Source of the DNA: Burkholderiaceae bacterium
GTDB lineage: Bacteria > Pseudomonadota > Gammaproteobacteria > Burkholderiales > Burkholderiaceae_C
DNA: 64,000 nt
Assembly: GCA_016790175.1 (NCBI GenBank)
Contig: JAEUPI010000217.1
Span: forward strand, 60,377 to 124,376
Direction: 5' to 3'
Every line of letters begins with the position of its first letter. Position 1 is the first letter of the stretch. Below are positions 8,759 through 17,721 of the stretch, piece after piece. The notes under the pieces were generated by a model that was not told the DNA's origin, made no database searches, and worked only from the letters and a program-made list of their open reading frames with translations. Made by a program: the position numbers and the translations under genes.

Positions 8759-10177
8759 ATGAGCCTGACTTTCGATGTCGTCGTCATCGGCGGTGGCCCC
8801 GGCGGCTACATCGCGGCCATCCGCGCCGCCCAGCTGGGATTCGCCACCGCGTGCATCGACGAGTGGAAGAACGCGGCCGGCGGACCGGCCCCGGGCGGCA
8901 CCTGCACCAACGTGGGCTGCATCCCGAGCAAGGCGTTGCTGCAATCGAGCGAGTACTACGAGCACGCGGCGCGCCATTTCACCGACCATGGCATCGCGCT
9001 GAAGGATCTGTCGATCGACGTCAGGAAGATGCTGGCCCGCAAGGACCAGGTCGTGAAGCAGAACAACGACGGCATCCTCTACCTGTTCAAGAAGAACAAG
9101 GTCAGCTTCTTTCATGGCCGCGGATCGTTCGTCAAGAAGGCCGAGGGTGGATGGGAGCTGGCGGTGGGCGGGGAATCGCTGGTGGCCAAGCACGTGATCG
9201 TCGCCACCGGATCCAACGCGCGCGCCTTGCCCGGCGTCCCGTTCGACGAGGAGCGCATCCTGAGCAACGACGGCGCGTTGCGCATCGGCGCGGTTCCGAA
9301 GCGGCTGGGACTGATCGGCTCGGGTGTCATCGGCCTGGAGATGGGATCGGTGTGGCGACGGCTCGGCGCGCAGGTGACCGTGCTCGAAGCGCTGCCGACG
9401 TTCCTCGGTGCGGTGGATGAACAGATCGCCAAAGAGGCGATGAAGGCCTTCACCAAGCAGGGGCTGAAGATCGAGCTGGGCGTCAAGGTCGGCGAGGTCA
9501 AGTCGGCCAAGTCGGGCGTGAGCGTGGCCTATGTCGATGCCAAGGGCGGGGCGCAGACGCTCGAGGTCGACAAGCTGATCGTCAGCATCGGCCGCATGCC
9601 GAACACAACCGGTCTGAACGCCGAGGCGGTCGGTCTTGTGCTCGACGAGCGTGGCGCGATCGTCGTCGACGACCATTGCCGCACCAATCTGCCCGGCGTG
9701 TGGGCCGTGGGGGACGTGGTACGCGGTCCGATGCTGGCGCACAAGGCCGAAGAAGAGGGTGTGGCCGTGGCCGAGCGCATTGCGGGCCAGCATGGCCATG
9801 TGGACTTCAACACCGTCCCGTGGGTGATCTACACGAGCCCCGAGATCGCCTTTGTCGGTCAGACCGAACAGCAGCTCAAGTCGGCGGGCCGGGGCTACAA
9901 GGCCGGCACCTTTCCGTTCTCGGCCAACGGCCGCGCACGTGCGCTGGGCGACACCACCGGCATGGTGAAGATCCTGGCAGACGCCGCGACTGACGAGATC
10001 CTCGGCGTGCACATCATCGGCCCGATGGCCAGCGAGCTGATCGCGGAGGCCGTGGTCGCGATGGCATTCAGGGCCAGCAGCGAAGACATCGCACGGATCT
10101 GCCACGCGCATCCGTCGCTCGGCGAGTCGACCAAGGAGGCGGCGCTGGCGGTGGACAAGCGGACCTTGAACTTCTAG
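8759..10177 (+). CDS. lpdA: dihydrolipoyl dehydrogenase (E3)
   Basis: FAD-dependent E3 that reoxidises dihydrolipoamide of the complex and reduces NAD+. The 472-residue protein opens with [20 protein letters not shown] (FAD-binding Rossmann motif). It then has [16 protein letters not shown] with the redox-active cysteine pair, [20 protein letters not shown] (NAD-binding), GVWAVGDVV and the C-terminal HAHPSLGES with the catalytic His-Glu pair. It begins 10 bp after odhB in the same operon. E3 can also serve other lipoyl complexes, but this copy is evidently the partner of sucA/odhB. Confidence 0.98.
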   Translation: MSLTFDVVVIGGGPGGYIAAIRAAQLGFATACIDEWKNAAGGPAPGGTCTNVGCIPSKALLQSSEYYEHAARHFTDHGIALKDLSIDVRKMLARKDQVVKQNNDGILYLFKKNKVSFFHGRGSFVKKAEGGWELAVGGESLVAKHVIVATGSNARALPGVPFDEERILSNDGALRIGAVPKRLGLIGSGVIGLEMGSVWRRLGAQVTVLEALPTFLGAVDEQIAKEAMKAFTKQGLKIELGVKVGEVKSAKSGVSVAYVDAKGGAQTLEVDKLIVSIGRMPNTTGLNAEAVGLVLDERGAIVVDDHCRTNLPGVWAVGDVVRGPMLAHKAEEEGVAVAERIAGQHGHVDFNTVPWVIYTSPEIAFVGQTEQQLKSAGRGYKAGTFPFSANGRARALGDTTGMVKILADAATDEILGVHIIGPMASELIAEAVVAMAFRASSEDIARICHAHPSLGESTKEAALAVDKRTLNF

Positions 10178-10179
10178 GA

Positions 10180-11277
10180 ATGCCGGTCCGCCAGCTCTAC
10201 GAGCAGACGCTGGCCGAACGCGGCTACCGGAGCGACCCGGCGCAGCTGCAGGCCATCGGTGCCCTCGAGCGCTGCGAGGACGAATGGATCGCCTACAAGG
10301 CGCGCCGCAGCAATGCCGTCACCAAGATGTTGGTGCGGCCCCCGATTCCGCGCGGCGTGTACATGTTCGGCGGCGTGGGCCGCGGCAAGAGCTTCCTCAT
10401 GGACTGCTTCTTCCGCAGCGTGCCATTGACGCGCAAGACACGACTGCACTTCCACGAGTTCATGCGCGAGGTGCATCGCGAGCTGCAGGATCTGAAGGGT
10501 ACTGCCGACCCGCTGGAGGAGCTCGGGCGACGCATCGCCCGGCGGCATCGCCTGATCTGCTTCGACGAGTTCCACGTCAGTGACGTCACCGATGCGATGA
10601 TCCTGCACCGGCTGCTCGACGCGATGTTCCGCAACCGTGTCAGTATCGTGACGACGTCGAATTTCCATCCCGACGAGCTGTATCCCAACGGCCTGCATCG
10701 CGACCGGGTCATGCCGGCGATCGAACTGTTGAAAGACAAGCTCGAGACGGTGAATGTGGATGCTGGCACCGACTACCGACGTCTGACGCTTCAGACGGTG
10801 GCCACCTATCATCACCCGCTGGGTGACGCGGCCGACGCGGCCATGCGCACGGCCTTCGAGCAGCTCGCCGAGGCACGCGAGGAAGACCCTGTGCTGCACA
10901 TCGAACATCGGGAACTGCGTGCGCTGCGCCGCGCCGGAGGCGTGGTGTGGTTCGACTTCCGCACCTTGTGCGGCGGCCCGCGCTCGCAGAACGACTACCT
11001 GGAGCTGGCGTCGCGTTTCCACACATTGCTGCTGTCGGGCGTGCCCCAGATGCCACCCCGGCTGGCCAGCGAAGCGCGCCGATTCACGCTGCTGATCGAC
11101 GTGCTGTACGACCGGCGAGTGAAGTTGATCGTTTCTTCCGAAGTGCCGGCCGATCAGCTCTACACCGAGGGTCCGCTGGCGCACGAATTCCCGCGAACCG
11201 TCTCTCGCCTGCGGGAAATGCAGTCGGCGGAGTACCTCGCCAGCGAACGGCGACTGGTCGACACCGCATTGACCTGA
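10180..11277 (+). CDS. zapE: cell division ATPase ZapE (AFG1 family)
   Basis: AFG1/LACE1-family P-loop ATPase of 365 residues; in E. coli ZapE associates with the FtsZ ring and is needed under stress. Visible motifs are Walker A GGVGRGKSFLMDCFF near residue 64, Walker B LICFDEFHVSDVTDA near 126 and the sensor segment VTTSNFHPDELYPNGL. The ATG lies 2 bp after the lpdA stop, so it is probably translated from the sucA operon message. Presence behind lpdA is a usual betaproteobacterial arrangement and does not itself imply a link to the TCA cycle. Confidence 0.93.
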   Translation: MPVRQLYEQTLAERGYRSDPAQLQAIGALERCEDEWIAYKARRSNAVTKMLVRPPIPRGVYMFGGVGRGKSFLMDCFFRSVPLTRKTRLHFHEFMREVHRELQDLKGTADPLEELGRRIARRHRLICFDEFHVSDVTDAMILHRLLDAMFRNRVSIVTTSNFHPDELYPNGLHRDRVMPAIELLKDKLETVNVDAGTDYRRLTLQTVATYHHPLGDAADAAMRTAFEQLAEAREEDPVLHIEHRELRALRRAGGVVWFDFRTLCGGPRSQNDYLELASRFHTLLLSGVPQMPPRLASEARRFTLLIDVLYDRRVKLIVSSEVPADQLYTEGPLAHEFPRTVSRLREMQSAEYLASERRLVDTALT

Positions 11278-11287
11278 GCGTGACATC

Positions 11288-11884
11288 GTGCACGTCGCCC
11301 GTTTCACGTGGATCGTGTTGTCGCTGTGTTCGCAGCTGGCCATGGGTCAAACGGTCGACACCGATTCGCGGTCCGCGCAGCTCGCGCGCGACCGGGCGGC
11401 GGCAGAGGCCCGCTATCAACGCGCAGCGCAGGCGTGTGAGAAGGCCTTTGCCCAGACGGCTTGTGTCGACGATGCCCGGCGCGAGCGCCGACGCGAAGTC
11501 GGCCGGCTCGATGCCGAACGCTCGGCACTCGACCTGGCTGATCGCCAGCGCCGCGCAGCGGATCGCAACCGACGCGTCGAGGCGAAGCAGCGGGCTGCAG
11601 CGCAGCGTTCGACGGAGCCGGCTCCACCGGCGGCGTCGAAGCCGCGTGCCATGCACCGGGCGGGCGCAGCGTCCGCCGGTGAACGCGGACACGCGAAGAC
11701 GCCTCGCGGCGCGGCGCCTGCTGCCTCGACGGCCTCCGGTCGCCTTGCCGCTCGTGACAAACGCATGGCCGATGCCGAGGCGCATGCAGCGGCCGTCAAG
11801 AAGCGCAATGCCGATCGTGCCGCGAAGCGCGCGGCGGCGGCACCTTTGCCCGCGGCGAGCGTTCCGGCGCCGTCGATCAGGTGA
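11288..11884 (+). CDS. secreted coiled-coil hypothetical protein
   Basis: An unrecognised 198-residue protein with a probable signal peptide (hydrophobic VLSLCSQLAMG, cleavage near residue 20). An Arg/Ala/Glu-rich helical region follows, roughly residues 30-110, likely to form a coiled coil, with two cysteines (EKAFAQTACVDDAR plus an earlier QACEK) that could form one disulphide in the periplasm. The C-terminal part is a low-complexity Ala/Pro/Arg/Lys tail. GTG at 11288 is used, 10 bp after zapE. Its 3' end overlaps the convergent phosphatase gene by 8 bp. Function unknown. Confidence 0.6.
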   Translation: MHVARFTWIVLSLCSQLAMGQTVDTDSRSAQLARDRAAAEARYQRAAQACEKAFAQTACVDDARRERRREVGRLDAERSALDLADRQRRAADRNRRVEAKQRAAAQRSTEPAPPAASKPRAMHRAGAASAGERGHAKTPRGAAPAASTASGRLAARDKRMADAEAHAAAVKKRNADRAAKRAAAAPLPAASVPAPSIR

Positions 11885-12647
11885 GAGGATCGATGCGCAC
11901 CAGCGCGAGCGACAGGTTGTCGCCGCCTCCGCGGGCGCGCTGGCGGGCCTTGCTGACCAGCATCTCGCTGGCCTCGCGCGGCGGCAGGGCGTGCACGATC
12001 GCACCCAGCTCCTTGGGTGTGAAGTAGTGCCACAGACCGTCGCTGCAGGCGAGCATGCTGTCGCCCACCAGCAGCTTCTCGATGCGGCCCGTGGCCAGCG
12101 GCGGGTCGTTCTGCGTGCCGAGACACCCCGTCAGCAGGTTGCCCTGCGGATGGTTGTTGGCCTGTTCCTCGGTGATCTTGCCCTCGCTGATCAGCCGCTG
12201 CACATAGGAGTGATCCAGCGTGCGGCTGACCATCTCGGGGCCGCGGAAGTGGTAGACGCGCGAATCGCCGGCATGCACGTAGTCGCACTCGCGTGTCGGG
12301 CCGATCAGGAAGGCGGCGATCGTGGCATGCGGCTCTTCTTCCGACGTGATCGCTGTCAGCTTGATCATCAGGTGCGATTCCATCACCACCTGCTTCAGCA
12401 TCTCGGCGGCGTCGTCCTTGGCGGGGGCATGCCGCTCGAAGATCTGCTTCGCCGTGAGGATGACCTGATCGGCCGCCTTGCGCCCGCCGCTCTTGCCGCC
12501 CATGCCGTCGGCGAGCACGGCAAACGCGCAGCCAGGCACGCGCGGGTGGGCCAGGATCTCCACCTGATCCTGCTGATAGGCTCGATCGCCCCGGTGAATG
12601 CCGGTGGCGGCGGCCAGACGGTACCCTTTGGCGACGGCGGTCGGCAT
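11877..12647 (-). CDS. PP2C-type serine/threonine protein phosphatase
   Basis: Metal-dependent PP2C (PPM/Stp1-like) phosphatase, 256 residues, expected to remove phosphate from Ser/Thr of cytosolic proteins. The motifs run in family order: GIHRGDRAYQQDQ (metal Asp), VLADGMGGKSGG (metal Asp), ATIAAFLIG, YVHAGDSRVYHF, CSDGLWHY and GGGDNLSLALVRI (metal Asp). The ATG at 12647 fits a canonical PP2C N-terminus; the frame is open upstream but in the wrong sequence style. No partner kinase is visible in the window. A TTATAG box ends only a few bases before this ATG, so the message may have little or no leader. Confidence 0.9.
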   Translation of the reverse strand: MPTAVAKGYRLAAATGIHRGDRAYQQDQVEILAHPRVPGCAFAVLADGMGGKSGGRKAADQVILTAKQIFERHAPAKDDAAEMLKQVVMESHLMIKLTAITSEEEPHATIAAFLIGPTRECDYVHAGDSRVYHFRGPEMVSRTLDHSYVQRLISEGKITEEQANNHPQGNLLTGCLGTQNDPPLATGRIEKLLVGDSMLACSDGLWHYFTPKELGAIVHALPPREASEMLVSKARQRARGGGDNLSLALVRIDPLT

Positions 12648-12652
12648 CCAAC

Positions 12653-12662
12653 GACTATAAAC
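12653..12662. promoter_or_regulatory. candidate -10 boxes between divergent genes
   Basis: ACTATAAACT lies between the PP2C gene (-) and the YdcH-like gene (+). Read on the minus strand it gives TATAGT, a -10 match only about 6 nt from the phosphatase ATG. Read on the plus strand it gives TATAAA, about 95 nt before the YdcH-like gene. No convincing -35 was found for either direction. Confidence 0.3.
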
Positions 12663-12753
12663 TCGGGCCCCATGATCGAAGTCCTGCAATGTGCGCCGTA
12701 CGTCTCGGGTTGGCGGTCTGGTTTGATGTCGCCAGGGCTCGGACATCGCGTCG

Positions 12754-12957
12754 ATGGATGACAACCTGCACTCGCCGCAAAGGCGATTGATCGAACTGCG
12801 CATCGAGCACGCCGACCTCGACAGCCTGATCGATCGCATGACCGTGCAGACACCGATCGACGAACTGGTGCTCCGGCGCCTGAAGAAGCGGCGACTGGTG
12901 TTGCGCGATCACATCGTGCGCCTGGAAGCCGAACTCGATCCACCCGAACCCGCGTGA
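12754..12957 (+). CDS. YdcH-like DUF465 small protein
   Basis: A 67-residue charged, all-helical protein matching the DUF465/YdcH pattern: RLIELRIEHADLDSLIDRM, then DELVLRRLKKRRLVLRDHI and a short acidic tail. Family members are small antiparallel coiled-coil proteins of uncertain function, widespread in Proteobacteria. The stop overlaps the GTG start of the downstream helicase by 4 bp, so translation of the two is probably coupled. It starts 106 bp from the divergent PP2C gene. Confidence 0.8.
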   Translation: MDDNLHSPQRRLIELRIEHADLDSLIDRMTVQTPIDELVLRRLKKRRLVLRDHIVRLEAELDPPEPA

Positions 12958-14951
12958 GCCTGACGGCGACCGACCCGGCCGAAGGTGACTTGCAGCGCGC
13001 CACGGCGCAGGCACTGGGGCCGGACGGGCCGCTGGCGAAAGCGGACCCTGCGTTCGTGGAACGCGAAGCGCAGCAGAAGCTGGCGCAGGCCGTCGCGCAC
13101 ACCCTGATCCGCAAGCGCACGCTGGTGGCCGAAGCCGGCACCGGTGTCGGCAAGACCTTTGCCTACCTGGTGCCGCTGCTGCTTTCGCAGCAACGCGCGC
13201 TGATCAGCACGGCGACCAAGGCCCTGCAGGATCAGCTCTTTCTTCGCGATCTGCCACGGCTGCGCGATGCGTTGCAGTTGCCCCTGCGCCTGGCCCTGCT
13301 CAAGGGCCGCTCGAGTTACCTTTGCCAGCACCGCCTGCAGCAGGCACGAGCGGGCGCCGCGCTGCCGGATCGTTTCGCCGTCAGACAGCTGGCGCGCATC
13401 GAGCAATGGGCACCGGCCACCCAAACCGGCGACCTGGCCGAGGTCGAGGGCCTCGACGAGCGTTCGCCGATCATTGCCTTGGTCACGTCCACGCGTGACA
13501 ACTGTCTCGGTGGCGAATGCCCGGAGTTCCGTCACTGCCATGTCATGAAGGCGCGACGCGAGGCTGTGGCGGCCGACGTGGTCGTCGTCAATCACCATCT
13601 GTTCTTCGCCGACCTCGTGCTGCGCGAGGGCGGCATGGCCGAGCTGCTGCCGACCGTGGATGCGGCCGTGTTCGACGAGGCCCACCAGCTGGTCGAAACC
13701 GGCGTGCAGTTCCTCGGCAAGCAGCTCTCCAGCGGCCAGATGATCGACTTCGTGCGCGATCTGTTGGCGATCGGCCTGGCACAGGCGCGCGGTCTCCAGC
13801 CGTGGAGCGACGTGGCCGGGTCGTGCGAGCAGGCCGTGCGACAGCTGCGTCTGGCCTGCGCAGGACCGCTGCGCGACCTGCGCGGTATGGTCAAACTCGG
13901 CTGGGGTGAGCGTGCGGCACGTCCGGACTTCGCCACGGCGCTGGATGCGCTGGCCGATCGCTTCGATGCCGTGAGCGCCGCGCTGCAGGAACTCGTCGGC
14001 CACACGCCCGATCTCGCGCGGCTGGCCGATCGTGCCGGCGCGCTGGCCTCGCTGGTGCGTGCCTTCGCCACACCCGTGCAGGCCGATCGCGTGCGCTGGA
14101 TCGACCTCGGCGCGCGCGAGGTGCGTCTGGTCGATTCGCCGCTCGATATCCGCGAGTTGCTCACCGATCAGCGTGGTTCGGGATCGAAAGCCTGGATCTT
14201 CACGTCGGCGACGCTGGGCGACGATCCGGCGTTGAGCTGGTTCTGCGCGGCCGCGGCACTGGAAGAGGCCGACAAGCTGCGCGTCGACAGCCCGTTTGAC
14301 TATGCGTCACAGGCCCGGTTCTGGGTGCCCGACGGGCTGCCGCGGCCGAACGAACCGACGCACGCCGAGGAGGTGGGTGCATTGGCAGGGCGGTTGGCGG
14401 CACGGCTGAACGGTCGCACCTTCGTGCTGACCACCACGCTGCGCGTGCTGGCGCCGATTGCCCAGGCGTTGCGCGATGCTGCACTCGCCGCCGGTAGGCC
14501 GCTGGACGTTCTGGTGCAGGGCAGCGAGCCGCGCCGCACGCTGCTGAGGCGATTCCTGGCGCGGCCGGGGAGCGTATTGGTCGGCTCGCAGAGCTTCTGG
14601 GAGGGCATCGATGTGCCTGGCGACGCACTGCAGTGCGTGGTGATCGACAAGCTACCGTTCCCGCCGCCCAACGACCCGCTGGTGCAGGCCCGATCGCGCC
14701 GCCTCGAGGCTCAGGGTCGTGATCCGTTCAACGACTATTTCGTTGCCGAGGCGGCAGTCTCGCTGAAGCAGGGCGCCGGACGGTTGATTCGTCACGAGAC
14801 CGATCGCGGACTGCTCGTCGTGTGCGACGTGCGCATGCTTCGCATGGGCTACGGTGCGCGGCTGCGGCGGGCGCTGCCTCCGATGCAGCCGATTCACAGC
14901 GAAGTCGATGCGCTGGCATGGCTCGACGCCCTGGCGCTCGATCACGTCTGA
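12954..14951 (+). CDS. ATP-dependent DNA helicase, DinG/YoaA family
   Basis: XPD-like superfamily 2 DNA helicase of 665 residues with an iron-sulphur domain, probably acting on structured or damaged DNA. Seen in order: VAEAGTGVGKTFAYLVPLLL (Walker A), SYLCQHR and CLGGECPEFRHCHVMKARR (the four cysteines expected to hold the 4Fe-4S cluster), VVNHHLFFADLVLREGG, AVFDEAHQLVE (DEAH box), and the C-terminal SQSFWEGIDVPGDALQ and LKQGAGRLIRHETDRG motifs. The GTG start overlaps the YdcH-like stop. The cysteine pattern and length fit YoaA/DinG; which of the two cannot be settled by reading alone. Confidence 0.9.
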   Translation: MSLTATDPAEGDLQRATAQALGPDGPLAKADPAFVEREAQQKLAQAVAHTLIRKRTLVAEAGTGVGKTFAYLVPLLLSQQRALISTATKALQDQLFLRDLPRLRDALQLPLRLALLKGRSSYLCQHRLQQARAGAALPDRFAVRQLARIEQWAPATQTGDLAEVEGLDERSPIIALVTSTRDNCLGGECPEFRHCHVMKARREAVAADVVVVNHHLFFADLVLREGGMAELLPTVDAAVFDEAHQLVETGVQFLGKQLSSGQMIDFVRDLLAIGLAQARGLQPWSDVAGSCEQAVRQLRLACAGPLRDLRGMVKLGWGERAARPDFATALDALADRFDAVSAALQELVGHTPDLARLADRAGALASLVRAFATPVQADRVRWIDLGAREVRLVDSPLDIRELLTDQRGSGSKAWIFTSATLGDDPALSWFCAAAALEEADKLRVDSPFDYASQARFWVPDGLPRPNEPTHAEEVGALAGRLAARLNGRTFVLTTTLRVLAPIAQALRDAALAAGRPLDVLVQGSEPRRTLLRRFLARPGSVLVGSQSFWEGIDVPGDALQCVVIDKLPFPPPNDPLVQARSRRLEAQGRDPFNDYFVAEAAVSLKQGAGRLIRHETDRGLLVVCDVRMLRMGYGARLRRALPPMQPIHSEVDALAWLDALALDHV

Positions 14952-14967
14952 GCTTGATGGCGTCGCC

Positions 14968-15786
14968 TTACCAGAACTTCCACCAGGCGCTGTCGCGCCG
15001 CCGCAAGCCGTCGCGCGCGATGGCGCCGTCCGGAAAGTTCCGCTTGAGCACGCGCTCGGCATCGTCGCGCAGGTCGTTCAGGCCGAGCCTGTCGTAGCTC
15101 TGCACCATGATGTAGAGCGCTTCTTCCACGGTCGGCGTGTTCTGGTATTCGCGCACCGCATGCTGGGCACGATTCGCAGCGGCAACGTAGGCACCACGGC
15201 GAAAGTAGTAGCGGGCGACATGCAATTCGTACTCCGCGAGCGCATTGACGATGTAGTCCATGCGTGCGCGCGCATCGGCGCTGTATCGCGAACTGGGGAA
15301 CTGATCCACCAGTTGCTTGAATGCCTGCCAGGCATCGCGCGACGCCTGCTGATCACGTTCGGACAGGTCCTGCCTCGCGATCGAGCTCAGGATGCCCATG
15401 CTGTCGTTGAAGTTGATCAGACCCTTGAGGTAGATCGCGTAGTCGAGCGCCGGGCTCGAGGGGTGCAGCTTGATGAACCGGTCCACCGTCGACAGCGCCT
15501 GCGCGCGCTCGCCGGTCCTCCAGTACGCATAGGCAAGCTCGAGCGAGGCCTGCTGCGCAAGCAGCGTACCGGCCGCTCGGCCCTCGACCTTCTCCAGCGT
15601 CTTGATGGCGCGTTCGTAGCTGCCCGCCGCCATGTCGTCGCGGGCCTCTGCGTACAATTTTTCGGCGCTGGCCTTGTCTTCGTCGCGTGGCGCCGTCTCG
15701 CAACCGGCGACAGCCGATGCCAGCACCAGGCAGCACAACCATCCGCGTGTCACGCGGCGCGTTGAGGGGATCGTCGTGATACGCAT
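14968..15786 (-). CDS. bamD: outer membrane assembly lipoprotein BamD
   Basis: Essential lipoprotein of the BAM complex that inserts beta-barrel proteins into the outer membrane together with BamA and BamB, both encoded further along. The 272-residue protein has a lipoprotein signal ending in ASAVAGC (lipid on Cys28). Tetratricopeptide repeats follow (YAEARDDMAAGSYERAIKTL, ELAYAYWRTGERAQALSTV, then QLVDQFPSSRYSADARARM, diagnostic of BamD). The ATG at 15786 is supported by the signal peptide and a TAGAAT box upstream. It diverges from rluD over a 49-bp gap, a widely conserved pairing in Proteobacteria. Confidence 0.97.
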   Translation of the reverse strand: MRITTIPSTRRVTRGWLCCLVLASAVAGCETAPRDEDKASAEKLYAEARDDMAAGSYERAIKTLEKVEGRAAGTLLAQQASLELAYAYWRTGERAQALSTVDRFIKLHPSSPALDYAIYLKGLINFNDSMGILSSIARQDLSERDQQASRDAWQAFKQLVDQFPSSRYSADARARMDYIVNALAEYELHVARYYFRRGAYVAAANRAQHAVREYQNTPTVEEALYIMVQSYDRLGLNDLRDDAERVLKRNFPDGAIARDGLRRRDSAWWKFW

Positions 15787-15819
15787 GCAGTCGATCGGCG
15801 CGGGCTCGGACCGGCCGCG

Positions 15820-15825
15820 ATTCTA
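15820..15825 (-). promoter_or_regulatory. candidate bamD -10 box
   Basis: TAGAAT on the minus strand would start transcription about 25 nt before the bamD ATG. A clear -35 was not seen. The 49-bp divergent gap means the -35 region would lie inside the first codons of rluD. Confidence 0.4.
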
Positions 15826-15835
15826 AGGGCCGGGC

Positions 15836-16801
15836 GTGGCGGAACCGGACACTCCACGCGACGACGAGTTCGACGCCGAGCCGTCGTCGCAGGAACACGA
15901 GCGGCGCATGGCGTTCGTCGATGCGGCGGCCCACGGTCAGCGGCTCGACAAGGCTTTGGTGCAGCTCGCGCCGGAGTTCTCGCGCAGCCATCTGCAGGGG
16001 TTGATCGAGCGAGGCCACGTGACGATCGACGACGCCGTCGCCACCACGGCCGCGCGCAGACTGCGCGCGGGGCAGCAGCTTCGGGTGACGTTGGTGCCGA
16101 CGGCGCAGGCCATGGCGTTCAGGCCCGAGCCGATGCAGCTGTGCATCGTGTACGAGGACGACCAGCTGCTCGTTGTGGACAAGCCGGCCGGTCTGGTCGT
16201 GCACCCGGCGGCCGGTAACTGGTCGGGCACGCTGCTCAACGGCCTGCTGGCGCATCACGCCGCCGCAGCCATGCTGCCGCGCGCGGGCATCGTGCATCGG
16301 CTGGACAAGGACACCTCCGGGCTGATGGTGGTGGCCAAGACCTTGCCCGCCATGACGGCGCTGGTGCGGGCCATCGCGGCGCGCGACGTGCAGCGGATCT
16401 ATCTCGCCCTCGCGCACGGTGTGCCGGCGTGGCAACAACTGCGCATCGAGGCGCCGATCGGGCGCGATCCGGCCGCGCGCGTGCGCATGGCCGTGCTCGA
16501 CGGCGGCAAGCCGGCGCGTACCGACGTGGAATGCCTGCAACGGGGGAGGCAGGCGTGCGCCTTGCGATGTACCCTGCACACCGGCCGGACGCACCAGATC
16601 CGGGTGCATCTGGCCTCGCGCGGCCATCCGCTGGTCGGCGACGTCTTGTATGGTGGCGCTGCGGCGTTCGGCCTGTTGCGCCAGGCGCTGCACGCGACCC
16701 GGCTGTCGTTCGCTCATCCATCCGACGGTCGAACCATGGCTTTCGAGAGCCCACTGCCGCCGGACCTCAATGCGGCCTGGCATGCCGCGCTGGATGGATG
16801 A
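15836..16801 (+). CDS. rluD: 23S rRNA pseudouridine(1911/1915/1917) synthase
   Basis: RluA-family pseudouridine synthase of 321 residues, modifying helix 69 of 23S rRNA. An N-terminal S4 RNA-binding domain (GQRLDKALVQLAPEFSRSHL) precedes the catalytic domain with GIVHRLDKDTSGLMVVAKT, holding the catalytic Asp, and TGRTHQIRVHLASRGHPLVG. GTG at 15836 is taken as start; it adds an acidic leader of about 25 residues before the S4 domain, and an in-frame ATG exists at 15908. The divergent bamD neighbour supports RluD over RluA or RluC. Confidence 0.93.
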   Translation: MAEPDTPRDDEFDAEPSSQEHERRMAFVDAAAHGQRLDKALVQLAPEFSRSHLQGLIERGHVTIDDAVATTAARRLRAGQQLRVTLVPTAQAMAFRPEPMQLCIVYEDDQLLVVDKPAGLVVHPAAGNWSGTLLNGLLAHHAAAAMLPRAGIVHRLDKDTSGLMVVAKTLPAMTALVRAIAARDVQRIYLALAHGVPAWQQLRIEAPIGRDPAARVRMAVLDGGKPARTDVECLQRGRQACALRCTLHTGRTHQIRVHLASRGHPLVGDVLYGGAAAFGLLRQALHATRLSFAHPSDGRTMAFESPLPPDLNAAWHAALDG

Positions 16802-16827
16802 CGCGGCACGGCGACGCAGGCTACAAT
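16798..16827 (+). promoter_or_regulatory. candidate promoter of the scpB leader
   Basis: ATGACG (16798-16803), an 18-bp spacer and TACAAT (16822-16827) form a fair sigma-70-type match, placed right at the rluD stop codon. Transcription would begin near 16834, giving a 5' leader of about 225 nt before scpB. Confidence 0.5.
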
Positions 16828-16833
16828 TGCGTT

Positions 16834-17058
16834 CAGGATCCGGCACTGGGTGGTGCTGACGGCGACCGGGGCGCTCGCGAAGCGCCGGTCGGTTGGCCCA
16901 GGGGCCAAACGGCAGCCACCCGCCCCCAGCCTCAGGAGAGGCTGCACGCCGGCTCGGAGCGATTCCCCGATGCGCCCTGATGGCGCGTCCGAAGGACCAC
17001 CCAGCATGGGATGCTGAACCGGCGCACGTTGCGGCCGGCTCACCCTGACACAGGATCA
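16834..17058 (+). ncRNA. multi-hairpin leader RNA candidate upstream of scpB
   Basis: This 225-nt gene-free stretch holds a run of strong hairpins. GGCGCT/AGCGCC (16870-16875, 16881-16886) is extended by CGACC/GGTCG (16863-16867, 16887-16891). TTGGCC/GGCCAA (16893-16898, 16903-16908) has tetraloop CAGG. GGGTGG (16848-16853) with CCACCC (16916-16921) can close both into a three-way junction. CAGCCTC/GAGGCTG (16927-16933, 16938-16944) has loop AGGA; GATGCGCC/GGCGCGTC (16969-16976, 16982-16989) has one G-U; CAGCAT/ATGCTG (17002-17007, 17011-17016) has loop GGG. I do not recognise it as a known riboswitch class. It could be a cis-regulator of scpB-rluB or a separate small RNA. Confidence 0.5.
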
Positions 17059-17721
17059 ATGAACACTGCCGAGGCCAAGCGCGTGCTCGAAGCCGCGCTG
17101 TTGTGTGCGCAGCAGCCGCTGCCGATGCGCGACCTGCGCGCGCTGTTCGACGATCGGGTCGGCCCCGACACGATCGCGACACTTCTCGACGAACTGGGCC
17201 GTGATTGCGACGGCCGCGGCATCGAACTCGTGGCGCTCGCCGGCGGTTGGCGCTACCAGACCCGCGCCGAGTTGCGGGTGCAACTCGACCGGCTGCATCC
17301 AGAAAAGCCGGCAAAGTACTCGCGGGCCGCGATGGAAACGCTGGCCATCATTGCCTACCGCCAGCCGGTAACCCGGGGCGACATCGAAGACATCCGCGGT
17401 GTGACCGTGGGAAGCCAGATCGTCAAGCAACTCGAGGATCGCGGCTGGATCGAGACGATCGGACACCGCGAGGGCCCAGGGCGGCCGGCGTTGTACGGCA
17501 CGACGCGGCAGTTCCTCGACGATCTCGGCCTGGAGCGGCTCGACCAGTTGCCACCACTGGCCACGACCGGTGAGCCTCTGGCCGAGACATCGCTGGATCT
17601 TCTGGCACCGCTCGGCGAACCGCAGGCTTCACTCGAACTCGAGGCCGACGACGGTGTCGGGATGACCTCGATCGCGAAAGAACCCAACGCCAACCCGGCC
17701 TCACCCGCAGCCACAGCATGA
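17059..17721 (+). CDS. scpB: segregation and condensation protein B
   Basis: Kleisin-associated winged-helix subunit of the SMC-ScpA-ScpB chromosome condensation complex, cytosolic. The 220-residue protein has two winged-helix domains. The family signature [21 protein letters not shown] sits near residues 94-114 with the first residues varying, and [38 protein letters not shown] and [17 protein letters not shown] follow. ATG at 17059 is used; the frame is open to 17011 but without homology-like sequence. No scpA is adjacent. The stop overlaps the rluB ATG (ATGA), so the two are translationally coupled. Confidence 0.93.
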   Translation: MNTAEAKRVLEAALLCAQQPLPMRDLRALFDDRVGPDTIATLLDELGRDCDGRGIELVALAGGWRYQTRAELRVQLDRLHPEKPAKYSRAAMETLAIIAYRQPVTRGDIEDIRGVTVGSQIVKQLEDRGWIETIGHREGPGRPALYGTTRQFLDDLGLERLDQLPPLATTGEPLAETSLDLLAPLGEPQASLELEADDGVGMTSIAKEPNANPASPAATA

